DNA from: Achromobacter pestifer
GTDB taxonomy: Bacteria; Pseudomonadota; Gammaproteobacteria; Burkholderiales; Burkholderiaceae_B
DNA: 64,000 nt
Direction: 5' to 3'
Assembly (NCBI RefSeq): GCF_902859625.1
Contig: NZ_CADIJX010000003.1
Span: 620,001 to 684,000 of the forward strand
Positions 50,364 to 58,689 of this stretch are shown here, piece by piece; position 1 is the first letter of the stretch, and each line of letters opens with the position of its first letter. The notes beneath the pieces are model-generated. The model searched no databases. It had not been told where the DNA came from and saw nothing but the letters and a program-made list of their open reading frames with translations. The position numbers were made by a program, and so were the translations under genes.

Positions 50364-51812
50364 TCAGTTGGCCTTGACGACTGCGGGTGGCGTCCATTTC
50401 CCTTGAAGAATCTCCTGTTTGGGCCAGTAGTTGCGCTGATACAGCGAGAACTTGCCCTTTGGGGTGGGGATCCAGTTGGATTCTTTGTCTGGCCCCGGAG
50501 ATTCCGCCTGCACATAAAGCGTAAGCGTGCCGTCCGCGTTGCGCTTGAGCGACTTGCTCTTGGTGCCTAGCGAATAACGATTAATTGCATTCGGCTCGAA
50601 GAGGTGATGCTCGTTGTAGACGGTAAGCGACCAGAAGCCATTGACGGGCGGAAGTGTCTTGAACGTCACCGTGTAGTGATTTGCGCCATTGAGCAGTTGG
50701 CCCCCGCTGTCCACATCCAGATAGAAGTAGCGCGTTTCCTCAGGCCTGTTCACGTACATGTTGGATCGGGCGATGGCGGCACGGGTGAGGTAGTCGTAGC
50801 CGAAGCGGCCACCGTTAGGCGCCGTCGTCCAGCCATCGCCGACAGCGATGCCATTGTTGCGGAACTCGAATATCGGCCCCATGAGCGTTTTTTCCGCATC
50901 GATCGCCAGCGCCCTCAACTGGTCCTTGATAGCCGAGCTTTTCGCCGCAGCGTCAAGCACAACCTTCATCTGTGCATACCAGGCCTCTTCTCCGGGCAGC
51001 GGCGGCACTTCGCGGAGCACGTCGGGCAGTTCGTCGAAGAAGGTCTCTGGGTTGACCCACTTGGTTTCTCCCTGGCCTTGATCTTCGGCCGGGAATTTTG
51101 GCACTTTCGACCAGTCCTTTGTCTGCGACTTACCCGTGAATTTGCTTAAGGGGTAGACCATGACCTGGCTGAGCAGAGGCTGGATCGCCTTGCGGTCCTG
51201 GTCCGTGTCATCCATGAATATGCGCGGCCCCATGCCGATGGTGTCCGTCGGCGCGTGAATGACCTGGGTAACGCCCTTTGGTGTTTTTCCCTTCCAGTTC
51301 GGTCCCACCACCATATAGATGCCAGGCTTCGTGCCGTATTGCTTGCCCAGTCCGCCAAAGCTGTTTGTGCGCGCGTCGTAGAGTGCATAGACCCAGTAGC
51401 GAGTCCCGAAGTCGGGCACCTGGATGATGACGGGCTCCTTGTCGACCTTGGCGAAACCGAATCCGTAGACCACATCTTGGTTCGGGCAAGTGACGAAGCG
51501 TTGTTCAGGCGCGATGTAGTCCGTCAGCAATCCGACATAGCCCGATGGGCCAACCGGCACCACGCCACCAAGCAAACCTGGCTCGGGGGCTTTGTTGAAG
51601 GAGTCATGGCGGTGCCGCTCGTTGATGAGCGGCCAGCCCCAAAGATATGCCATGCGCCCGACCGCTTCCACGTATTCTTTGGTGACGATGACGTCGCGCA
51701 GTGGCGGCGTGGTCATATTCACAGGCGGAACCGGCATGGTTTGCTGCGCAGGCGCGGTTGCCGAGAACATCGAGATCACTGCGGCCGCAAGAATCGATTT
51801 GGTGGCTCTCAT
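50364..51812 (-). CDS. Exported DUF1254/DUF1214 protein
   Basis: A 482-residue protein with a signal peptide (MRATKSILAAAVISMFSATAPAQ). DUF1254 spans about residues 45-190, beginning VEAVGRMAYLWGWPLINERH and including CPNQDVVYGFGFAKVDKEPVIIQVPDFGTRYWVYALYD. DUF1214 lies near 330-450, with FWSLTVYNEHHLF and NADGTLTLYVQAESPG. The conserved Asn-x-Asp and Tyr-rich patterns suggest a ligand-binding beta-sandwich. No catalytic motif is assigned. It lies 42 bp downstream of its paralogue and 58 bp upstream of the short form. Confidence 0.9.
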   Translation of the reverse strand: MRATKSILAAAVISMFSATAPAQQTMPVPPVNMTTPPLRDVIVTKEYVEAVGRMAYLWGWPLINERHRHDSFNKAPEPGLLGGVVPVGPSGYVGLLTDYIAPEQRFVTCPNQDVVYGFGFAKVDKEPVIIQVPDFGTRYWVYALYDARTNSFGGLGKQYGTKPGIYMVVGPNWKGKTPKGVTQVIHAPTDTIGMGPRIFMDDTDQDRKAIQPLLSQVMVYPLSKFTGKSQTKDWSKVPKFPAEDQGQGETKWVNPETFFDELPDVLREVPPLPGEEAWYAQMKVVLDAAAKSSAIKDQLRALAIDAEKTLMGPIFEFRNNGIAVGDGWTTAPNGGRFGYDYLTRAAIARSNMYVNRPEETRYFYLDVDSGGQLLNGANHYTVTFKTLPPVNGFWSLTVYNEHHLFEPNAINRYSLGTKSKSLKRNADGTLTLYVQAESPGPDKESNWIPTPKGKFSLYQRNYWPKQEILQGKWTPPAVVKAN

Positions 51813-51854
51813 GGGGAAGGCTCCTGGTTGTAGGAAGTCGCGCGGACGCGGTGG

Positions 51855-53396
51855 CTACTTGACTCGCTCGATATCGCCCGGCTTCCAGCTGCCGTCCAGA
51901 GCCGGCTGGGATGGAGCGTACAGGCGCAGGATGGCGAAGAAGCCACGTGTCGGGGCGGTTGCCAGCCAGTTATGCTCCGCGCCTTTGGGACTTTTTGGAC
52001 CGATGTACAGCGTGGTGCTGCCGTCTGCGTTTTGCTTCGGGTTGTTGAGCTTGCCGAGCGAGGGGAATGCTTGCCCATTGGCGAGCCCCGAGGCGTTCTC
52101 GGCTTCGTAGAGCGTAACGGACCAGAACAGTTCGGCGGGGATGTTCGCGGGCAGGGTGATCTTGTAGCCGTTTGCACCGACCAATGGCCTACCGTCCTTG
52201 TCGTTAAACGCGATCATGTAGTAGGCGCCCTTGCCTGGGGTCATCGACACCATGCCCGGGCTGATGGAGTAGTAGTCCGTGAAGAACCATGCTCGGCTAT
52301 CGATGTCCCGGTACCCGCTCGCACGTGACGTGAAACTCAGGTCGACCAGCGCATCCGGCCATCGCGCGGCCATATTGTTGACGGGATTCAACCATTGCCG
52401 GTCGCCATACACACGGAAGTCCGCGTCGCCAGACTTTCCTTGCAGACCGATGACGCGGCTGGTCTTGTAAGCCGTCTTCGCGGCGGCAGAAAGGATCTTC
52501 TTCGTTCGGGCGTCCGGCTCGAACGGCTTTCCCTTCACGATCCCCAGGCCAGCGAGCATGCCGAGCCAATCGGGATCGGCGAGGTTGTCGCCTTCGGTGT
52601 CCACCAGGTACTTGAGCTGCTGGAACGCGTCGGCGTCGGAGCGCGGCAGCATGTTGTGTGCCTTGCCCGAGGCGTCGAAGAATTTCATCTTTTCGGCGCT
52701 GTCCCGCTTGCCCAATGGGTAGAGTACCGATTGCTTGAGGACATCCACTGCTGGTTGGATGTTGTCGAGGCTTTGATAGAACGAGCGCAGGAATATAAAG
52801 ACATTGTTGGTGGCCGAACGGTAGACATAATATCCGTCGGGCACTTCGCCTTTATAGCCGGGCGGCAAGATCAGGAACTTCCCACCCTTTCCCCCATCAG
52901 GACCGGGCAATCCGAGGTCGCCAAAATACTTGCCACCGTCAACAGGTATGGGCCGCTGCCAGAAGTCGAGCAGAATACCTTGCAGTTTGGGAGGTGCCTC
53001 GAACACCAGCGGCCCAGTATCGGCAAGGTTGACGAACACCATGCCGTAGATAAGGTCGGAGTTGGGTGTGGTGATGAGGGTTTTGGCATCCAGGCGCTTT
53101 TCCCAGATCGCCATAGTGTTGTACGTAGGTGGATACGACGCAGCGAAGCCGTCCCGCATGCCCATGGTGTTCAGTAGCGGCATGGCCCAGAGGTATGTCT
53201 GTGTTGCGCGCTGAAAAACTAGTTCTTCGGTCAGCGTTTTGGCGGTTCCGGCTGTGGGCCGGTTCTGCTTGAAGGGCGAATTGGCAAGCGATTCAAAACG
53301 GTCGGTTTCGGCCTGGGAAGGCGCGGCGATGGTAGCGCCGATGCTGAGTGAGGCTACGCACATGGCAGCCATTTTGCGTGTTCTTGGAAAAGCCAT
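51855..53396 (-). CDS. Exported DUF1254/DUF1214 protein, longest form
   Basis: A 513-residue protein with a signal peptide (MAFPRTRKMAAMCVASLSIG, cleavage after SQA) and AAGGAG upstream of the start at 53396. DUF1254 starts around VFQRATQTYLWAMPLLNTMGM and includes TPNSDLIYGMVFVNLADTGPLVFEAP; DUF1214 includes FWSVTLYEAENASGL and NADGSTTLYIGPKSP. It is the first gene of the row and is divergent from the AraC-type gene, across an intergenic region with a perfect GGATGATCATCC palindrome. Family function is unknown. Confidence 0.9.
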   Translation of the reverse strand: MAFPRTRKMAAMCVASLSIGATIAAPSQAETDRFESLANSPFKQNRPTAGTAKTLTEELVFQRATQTYLWAMPLLNTMGMRDGFAASYPPTYNTMAIWEKRLDAKTLITTPNSDLIYGMVFVNLADTGPLVFEAPPKLQGILLDFWQRPIPVDGGKYFGDLGLPGPDGGKGGKFLILPPGYKGEVPDGYYVYRSATNNVFIFLRSFYQSLDNIQPAVDVLKQSVLYPLGKRDSAEKMKFFDASGKAHNMLPRSDADAFQQLKYLVDTEGDNLADPDWLGMLAGLGIVKGKPFEPDARTKKILSAAAKTAYKTSRVIGLQGKSGDADFRVYGDRQWLNPVNNMAARWPDALVDLSFTSRASGYRDIDSRAWFFTDYYSISPGMVSMTPGKGAYYMIAFNDKDGRPLVGANGYKITLPANIPAELFWSVTLYEAENASGLANGQAFPSLGKLNNPKQNADGSTTLYIGPKSPKGAEHNWLATAPTRGFFAILRLYAPSQPALDGSWKPGDIERVK

Positions 53397-53460
53397 CGAT
53401 TTCTCCTTGCTGGAAATCTTGCTTATCGCCTGCGTCACCCTGCGCGTTAGCTCGGGTATT

Positions 53461-53472
53461 GGATGATCATCC
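53461..53472. promoter_or_regulatory. Palindromic operator candidate in the DUF1254-araC divergent region
   Basis: GGATGATCATCC is a perfect 12-bp palindrome 65 bp upstream of the first DUF1254 gene. The same half site GGATGATC recurs at 53607-53614, inside the region upstream of the AraC-type gene. A shared regulator site is plausible. Confidence 0.4.
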
Positions 53473-53619
53473 GAAAGAATAGCTGTTATTCCGATTGACC
53501 GGGCCCGATATCGTCGATCTCACTACTCGCGAAAGCAGGCGTGCAAAACGCTCAAGGCGGCACGCCTTTTTGCATGGATTCAATCTGTTTTTGAGTGGGA
53601 GATCTTGGATGATCGGAGT

Positions 53620-53832
53620 CTAACGAACGCGAAATCGCTCGCGGTCTTTCCCTCGAATCCAATTGGGCGGGCGTCCGAACCCGCACCACGTGTTCCCAGT
53701 CTCTGCATCTCGATAGCGGACAAGCTTGGCGAGTGCCGACCAGTCAGCGTGCTTCGGCGGGCGGACTGTGGATGTATCGATTGGCGCGTTGGCAGCAGGG
53801 CTCATCTTCTTGCGTGGATGCTTGGGCAGCAT
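53620..53832 (-). CDS. Short H-NS-like protein or fragment (DNA-binding domain)
   Basis: A 70-residue frame whose C-terminal half reads VRYRDAETGNTWCGFGRPPNWI then RGKDRERFRVR. This matches the C-terminal DNA-binding domain of H-NS family proteins (Y-R-x-P-x-T-G-x-T-W-x-G-x-G-x-x-P-x-W, then GKD-x-x-x-F-x-V). The N-terminal oligomerisation helix is missing, and a stop lies three codons before the ATG with no ribosome binding site. It may be a remnant or a short oligomerisation-negative variant. It lies between the DUF1254 and AraC-type genes. Confidence 0.55.
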   Translation of the reverse strand: MLPKHPRKKMSPAANAPIDTSTVRPPKHADWSALAKLVRYRDAETGNTWCGFGRPPNWIRGKDRERFRVR

Positions 53833-53925
53833 ATGGGTTCAATTTGCTTGAAGGCTCGGAATAAAGGTAGTGCTAATCTGCCGGAACTGCTATCCGAAAA
53901 GCGAAATCTTGGGGGTGGATTTGCG

Positions 53926-54912
53926 ATGTCGTTTCAGCCGACTTACATGCGACACGTCTATTCCGGCTTTGAACCCTCCCAGGCGTTTGATATCGTCTAC
54001 GGAGGTACGTTTGAGCATCGCCTACTGTCGTCTAAATTGGCAACCATGGAGCACCAGCGCCTCAATCTGGGCGATCTGAGACTTGAATCTGGTTGTTACG
54101 ATTTCCCGGTCGTGGCGCAGGGCAGTATGCCAAAAGATGCTGTGTGCATTGGATTCATGGCTGATGGCAGCCATGTCACGCGATACAACACCGCCTTGAT
54201 CGGTGAGGAAGATATCCAGATTTACCCTCCAGGCGTGGAACTTCTGTATCACGCATCCGGTTCGTCGCGCTGGGTGAATTTCACCGTTTCCGAAGACCGG
54301 CTACAGCAAGTTGCTTTAGCGCGTAATGGGCGTTCACTGAAGATGTCGAAACACACCGCACACTCAGTACGATTGTGTCGGGGGGGACGGGACGTCTTGA
54401 CTGTTCTTGCTGATGACGCCATGGCTGTCGCGCGACGTCTTGAGGCCTCAGGAGGCATGGCGCCCGATTTAGTGGCAGCGATGGGCGAGTCTATTGTGAA
54501 TCGCTATGTTGATGCATTGCTCGACGCAGAGCCGGCTAGCAAGTCCGGACGATCGTCGGCGGCGCAACGTCACCATTCTCTGATCGCAGCCTGCGAACGC
54601 TTAGCGATTTCCGGCGCGGGCTCGGATATCACCGTGGTTGAGATCGCGCGGCGTAGCGGTTATACGCTGCGCTCCCTTGAATTGATTTTTCGACGCAGCG
54701 TGGGCATGACGCCAGGGCGCTGGTTCATGAACGTTCGGCTAAACGGTGCGCTCCGCGATTTGATTGCTTGTACCGCAGACCGCACCGTATCTGACACTGC
54801 CATCAAATGGGGATTCCGGCATCTTTCTCGTTTCTCTCACTACTATCGCCAAGCATTTGGCGAATCGCCTAGCGACACGTTGAAACGCGGTCGTGCCGGT
54901 TCTCGTGAGTGA
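53926..54912 (+). CDS. AraC family transcriptional regulator
   Basis: A 328-residue regulator. The N-terminal about 220 residues are a poorly conserved sensor region, and the C-terminal domain has two helix-turn-helix units: ITVVEIARRSGYTLRSLELIFRRSVGMTP and VSDTAIKWGFRHLSRFSHYYRQAFGESPSDTL. GGGGGTGG seven bases upstream supports ATG at 53926; a longer frame from 53605 would run antisense to the H-NS-like frame. It is divergent from the DUF1254 row and probably its regulator. Confidence 0.9.
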   Translation: MSFQPTYMRHVYSGFEPSQAFDIVYGGTFEHRLLSSKLATMEHQRLNLGDLRLESGCYDFPVVAQGSMPKDAVCIGFMADGSHVTRYNTALIGEEDIQIYPPGVELLYHASGSSRWVNFTVSEDRLQQVALARNGRSLKMSKHTAHSVRLCRGGRDVLTVLADDAMAVARRLEASGGMAPDLVAAMGESIVNRYVDALLDAEPASKSGRSSAAQRHHSLIAACERLAISGAGSDITVVEIARRSGYTLRSLELIFRRSVGMTPGRWFMNVRLNGALRDLIACTADRTVSDTAIKWGFRHLSRFSHYYRQAFGESPSDTLKRGRAGSRE

Positions 54913-55408
54913 TAGTCCTTGTGATGGCAGCCATCAAGTTCTGAAACAGGCAAGACCTTTGCGGTTCTTTTGCGAAGACGGGCACCAGACGACGGATCCT
55001 TCGGGCATCGTCCAATGATAGGCCGTGTTGCACTTCAAAACCCTAGCTGCACCGACCTCGTGAAGTGCAGCCTTGCCTGAATCAAGCTTCGTCTTAGAGA
55101 TGTTCGGTAGCTGAGCCTAGCTCGCCCTAAGTTTCAAACTCAACCACGTTTTTTTTGCAAGATTCCAAACTCAATGACATTGGCGTTCCAAAGCTGATTG
55201 TGGGAAATTTTCAAGTCGTTGATTTCCATAGGGCTACAGTTCCACACTCATTCGCCTTCGACACGGGTGTCAACGTGCTGTCGACTTTCCGGCCGCTACG
55301 CCTTCACGGGGGCTTGCCCTAGGACCTGTCAACACTAATTAAGCCGATGTGTCGCGGGTGATGCCGCAGTTGGCCAAAGCCGAACAGGTCAAGCAGGTCA
55401 GCGAAGCA
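54913..55408. other. Gene-free AT-rich interval at the edge of the accessory block
   Basis: Nearly 500 bp without a supportable gene. It includes an 8-T run near 55149, imperfect copies of a TTCCAAACTCA-like motif, a GACACGGGTGTC palindrome (55260-55271), and text like GGGCTTGCCCTAGGACCTGTCAACAC near 55310-55335, all suggestive of a decayed mobile-element end. No transposase frame remains. Confidence 0.4.
55131..55256. repeat. Imperfect direct repeats of a TTCCAAACTCA-like motif
   Basis: Copies: GTTTCAAACTCAACCAC (55131-55147), GATTCCAAACTCAATGACA (55161-55179), a weaker GTTCCAAAGCTGATTG near 55185, and GTTCCACACTCATTCGCC (55239-55256). Multiple short repeats at an element border recall transposase-binding sites of Tn7- or Mu-like elements. 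The element family is not identified. Confidence 0.4.
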
Positions 55409-56416
55409 TTAGCCATTCGCCGCCGGGCCGTCTGCCTGCTGCGGCGTAGCGGTATCGCGCCGTTGCAGCATGCGGGCGACCCGTTCGCCCGCGATCTGAA
55501 AGCGCTGCGCCAGGGACGCCGGGGCCAGTACATCGAATTCCACTTCCAGTGCCAGCAGCCAATACGTCAGCGCCTCCAGCGATTGGCCGGTGCAGCGCAG
55601 CTGGCAGCGGCCATCGTCCAACGCCTCGACCTGGCCGGCCTGCGCGGGAATGCGCGCGGCCATCGCCGCGTGCGGCGCATGCAGCACGATGCGGGCCTCT
55701 TCGGCACTGGGCGCCAGGCCCACCGCGCGTGCTACATAGGCCCGCAGATCGCCGCCTTCAGGGGGCGGACGCGGCGCGAAGTGCGCGCCCAGCGCCACTG
55801 CCCCGGTGATGCGGTCCAGCCGGAACGTGCGCCAGTCATCGCGCGCCGGATCCCACGCCACCAGGTACCAGCGGTGCCCCGTGTGCGCCAGCCCTTGTGG
55901 CTCCACCTGGCGCGTGCTGGGCTGGCCGCGGCTGTCGGCGTAATCAAAATTGACGCGCAACTGGTCGCGGCAGGCGGCGGCCAGCGCGGCCAAGAGGCCC
56001 GCGTCGACCACCGGGCCGCCGCGCGGCAGCGGCACGATGGCCGAGCGCAGCGCGTCCAGCTTGTGGCGCAGGCGCGCGGGCATCACCTGTTCCAGCTTGA
56101 CCAGCGCGCGCAGCGCCGCTTCTTCCACGCCGCCGACCGAGCCCGTCGCTGCGGTGCGCAGGGTGATGGCCACCGTCAGCGCCTCGTCGTCGTCCAGCAG
56201 CAGGGGCGGCAGGGCGTTGCCCGCGCGAAAGGCGTAGCCGCCCGCGACGCCGCTGCTGGCCTGAATGGGATAGCCCAGTTCGCGCAGCCGGTCGATGTCG
56301 CGCCGTAGCGTGCGCGGATGCACGGCCAACGTCTCCGCCAGCTCGGCGCCGGCCCAGTGGCGGCGGGTCTGTAGTAAGGAAAGCAGGCGCAGGAGGCGGT
56401 TGCTGGAGCTAAGCAT
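55409..56416 (-). CDS. YafY/DeoR-type regulator with WYL domain
   Basis: A 335-residue protein. The N-terminal winged helix covers about residues 1-60 (LLRLLSLLQTRRHWAGAELAETLAVHPRTLRRDIDRLRELGYPI), and the WYL sensor domain follows at about 135-215 (LRVNFDYADSRGQPSTRQVEPQGLAHTGHRWYLVAWDPARDDWRTFRLDRI), with a C-terminal WCX extension. Such proteins often repress the divergent neighbour, here a glutathione S-transferase gene 113 bp away. The ligand is unknown. Confidence 0.92.
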   Translation of the reverse strand: MLSSSNRLLRLLSLLQTRRHWAGAELAETLAVHPRTLRRDIDRLRELGYPIQASSGVAGGYAFRAGNALPPLLLDDDEALTVAITLRTAATGSVGGVEEAALRALVKLEQVMPARLRHKLDALRSAIVPLPRGGPVVDAGLLAALAAACRDQLRVNFDYADSRGQPSTRQVEPQGLAHTGHRWYLVAWDPARDDWRTFRLDRITGAVALGAHFAPRPPPEGGDLRAYVARAVGLAPSAEEARIVLHAPHAAMAARIPAQAGQVEALDDGRCQLRCTGQSLEALTYWLLALEVEFDVLAPASLAQRFQIAGERVARMLQRRDTATPQQADGPAANG

Positions 56417-56529
56417 GGCGTTGACGGTAATTCGTATCGAGGGCGGAAACTGTCCGCAATGAATTCTACAGTTCGTCCGTCGTCAGCGGCCATGGGGCCG
56501 CGGCACTCCCCACCATCCGGAGCTTGTCC

Positions 56530-57138
56530 ATGTCCATCGTTTTCTATTGGTACCCCCAGTCCAGCGCCTCTCCCATCGCCTGCGCCCTGGCCGAACTGCA
56601 AGTCCCGCACGAACGTGTCAAGGTGGATATCCGGGCCGGCGAGCAGCGCCGCCCGGAATTCCTGGCCTTGAACCCCAACGGCAAGGTGCCGACGCTGACC
56701 GTGGACGGTGCGCCGCTGTTTGAAGCCTTGGCCATCCACTTGTGGCTGGGTGAACGTTGGGGCGTCGAGCAGGGCTTGTGGCCCGCGGCCGGCACTGCGC
56801 AGCGGCTGGCCGCCATGTCTTGGTGCACGTGGGCCTACGTGACCTATGGCGCGGTGATCTCGCGTCTGCATGTCGTCGCCCATGGCGATGAGCAAAGCCG
56901 CGATGCCCGCTTGGCCGAGCGGGCCATCGCCGACCTGGATTCCCTGTTGGGGCTGCTGGATGCACATCTGACGCGCCAGCCGTGGATGTTGGGCGACAAG
57001 TATTCGCTGGCTGACCTGGTGGTGGCGTCGGTGGTCGGCTACACCGCCTTTTTGGGTGCGCCGGTGGCCGCCCATCCGAAGGTGCAGGCATGGCTGAACA
57101 CGGTCAAGGCCAGGCCGGCGATGCAAGGCGAGGTCTGA
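56530..57138 (+). CDS. Glutathione S-transferase family protein
   Basis: A 202-residue enzyme with an N-terminal thioredoxin-like domain (IVFYWYPQSSASPIACALAEL; NPNGKVPTLTVDG with the cis-Pro; LFEALAIHLWL) and a C-terminal helical domain (WMLGDKYSLADLVVASV, the N-capping motif with Asp). CGGAG precedes ATG at 56530; TTG at 56524 is a weaker alternative. It is divergent from the WYL regulator, which may control it. Confidence 0.92.
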   Translation: MSIVFYWYPQSSASPIACALAELQVPHERVKVDIRAGEQRRPEFLALNPNGKVPTLTVDGAPLFEALAIHLWLGERWGVEQGLWPAAGTAQRLAAMSWCTWAYVTYGAVISRLHVVAHGDEQSRDARLAERAIADLDSLLGLLDAHLTRQPWMLGDKYSLADLVVASVVGYTAFLGAPVAAHPKVQAWLNTVKARPAMQGEV

Positions 57139-57313
57139 AGCGACGACGGGCCTGTCACGCAAGATGATGCCACGACGTGACAACGTCGCGCTGTCTAATG
57201 GCGCGGCGTTGTGGCGTTCTGGATATGGATTTCGGTGTGAAACCGCGCCCGGGATGCCGTGCGCGTGTAACGTGAGAAGCTGATCGCGAAGGCGGCATAA
57301 GGTAAAAATTCCT

Positions 57314-57760
57314 TTGGACCTCTTGATTCGAGCCGCGCACAACGACGACATCGATGCCCTTGGCGCACTCAAGTTGCGGTCGGCGTTGGCATGGGGCGAT
57401 CATGTTGACGAGTTGCTTGCCCTGCCAGAGGCGAGGCAGTTTTCCGCTGCACATCTACCCTACGCCATGGTCGCCGAACTAGATGGAACGCTCGTCGGGT
57501 TCATAACGGTAGTCCCCGGTACCGGCACCGAGGCGGAACTCGAAGACCTGTTTGTCGCGCCCGAACTATGGCGAACGGGTGTGGGAACGCGGCTGCTTAA
57601 CGAAGCCGAGCATCGTGCAATAGAGCATGGAATTCGATCGTTGCACGTCGTGGTTGGCGATCGAGCGCGATCATTCTACGAAGCTTCTGGATTTCTATTT
57701 ATCGCCGCCGTTGAAACGGAGTTCTCCCACGCAGTGAGAATGCGCAAAACCTGGCTCTGA
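57314..57760 (+). CDS. GNAT family N-acetyltransferase
   Basis: A 148-residue acetyltransferase. The acetyl-CoA-binding segment LEDLFVAPELWRTGVGTRLLNEAEHRA (motif A, R-x-x-G-x-G), and RSFYEASGFLFI (motif B) are visible. The frame starts at TTG 57314 after AAGGT, with no good ATG. Substrate is unknown. Its codon use looks somewhat less GC-rich than the flanking genes, so transfer is possible. Confidence 0.85.
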   Translation: MDLLIRAAHNDDIDALGALKLRSALAWGDHVDELLALPEARQFSAAHLPYAMVAELDGTLVGFITVVPGTGTEAELEDLFVAPELWRTGVGTRLLNEAEHRAIEHGIRSLHVVVGDRARSFYEASGFLFIAAVETEFSHAVRMRKTWL

Positions 57761-57915
57761 TCCCGATTGCCATGTCCTTGGAACCAAAGAGAGCGTCACT
57801 TTGATCGACATCTGGCCAATCTGACGTCCCAAGGGTTGACGGCTGTAACGTCGTTGGTGGAGGTGCAATGAAGCCCTTCACATTCCAGTCCTCGGTCAGA
57901 GCCCCTCGGGTTGCA

Positions 57916-58689
57916 CTACAGGCGCTGCCCGCCGGTGGCGTCGATGCTTTGCCCGGTGATCCAGCGGCCCTCGTGCGATGCCAGGAACGCCACGATGTCC
58001 GCGATGTCCTCCGGCTGGCCCACGCGGCCCAGCGCAATCGTCTTGGCGATGACTTGGCTGATCTCCGGGTCGCGCGCGCGCTGGTTCAGGTCCGTGCTGG
58101 TCGCGCCCGGCAGGACGGCATTGACCGTGATCCCGCGCGCGCCCAGTTCGGCGGCCAGCAGCAGGCTCAGCGCTTCCAACCCCGCTTTGGCAGGCGCATA
58201 GACGCTCATCTCCGGATAGGCGGCGCGGGTCCCCATCGACGATATGTTGACGATGCGACCGTTGTCGAGCAGGAATGGCAGGCAGTGCTGGATAAGGAAG
58301 AACGGCGACTTCAGATTGACTTGCAGCACGTGGTCGAAGTCCTGGGGGGTGACGTCGGCCAAGAGGGCGCGCAGGCCCACGCCGGCATTGTTCACCAGGA
58401 TGTCCAGGCCATCTGCGCCGTTGCGTTCCAGCAAGCTCTGGCGCAGATCGCGGGCCAGGCCTGCTGCCGCCTCGGGCGCGGACAAGTCGGCCCGCAACGT
58501 CCAGGCCTGGCCCCCTGCGGCGCGGATTTGGTCGGCGACGTCATCGGCGGCGTCGCTGGCCGCGTTGTAATGGACGGCGACGTGCGCGCCGCGTCGGCCC
58601 AGGGCCAGCGCAATGGCGCGGCCGATGCCGCGGCTAGCGCCGGTCACAAGCGCCGTCTTGCCCGCCAAGCTGTCAGGTGCGTGGCTCAT
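57916..58689 (-). CDS. SDR family oxidoreductase
   Basis: A 257-residue classical short-chain dehydrogenase. VTGASRGIGRAIALALG (cofactor), NNAGVG, catalytic Ser in NISSMG, and YAPAK (Tyr-x3-Lys) are present. It resembles FabG-like 3-oxoacyl reductases. It overlaps the acyl-CoA ligase by 4 bp, so it is the last gene of the minus-strand operon. A role in modifying a CoA-bound acid is inferred from this pairing. Confidence 0.92.
   Translation of the reverse strand: MSHAPDSLAGKTALVTGASRGIGRAIALALGRRGAHVAVHYNAASDAADDVADQIRAAGGQAWTLRADLSAPEAAAGLARDLRQSLLERNGADGLDILVNNAGVGLRALLADVTPQDFDHVLQVNLKSPFFLIQHCLPFLLDNGRIVNISSMGTRAAYPEMSVYAPAKAGLEALSLLLAAELGARGITVNAVLPGATSTDLNQRARDPEISQVIAKTIALGRVGQPEDIADIVAFLASHEGRWITGQSIDATGGQRL

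Noticed and set aside
53605..53925. Long N-terminal extension of the AraC-type gene
   Set aside because: The extension has no family similarity, runs antisense to the H-NS-like frame, and a good ribosome binding site precedes the ATG at 53926.
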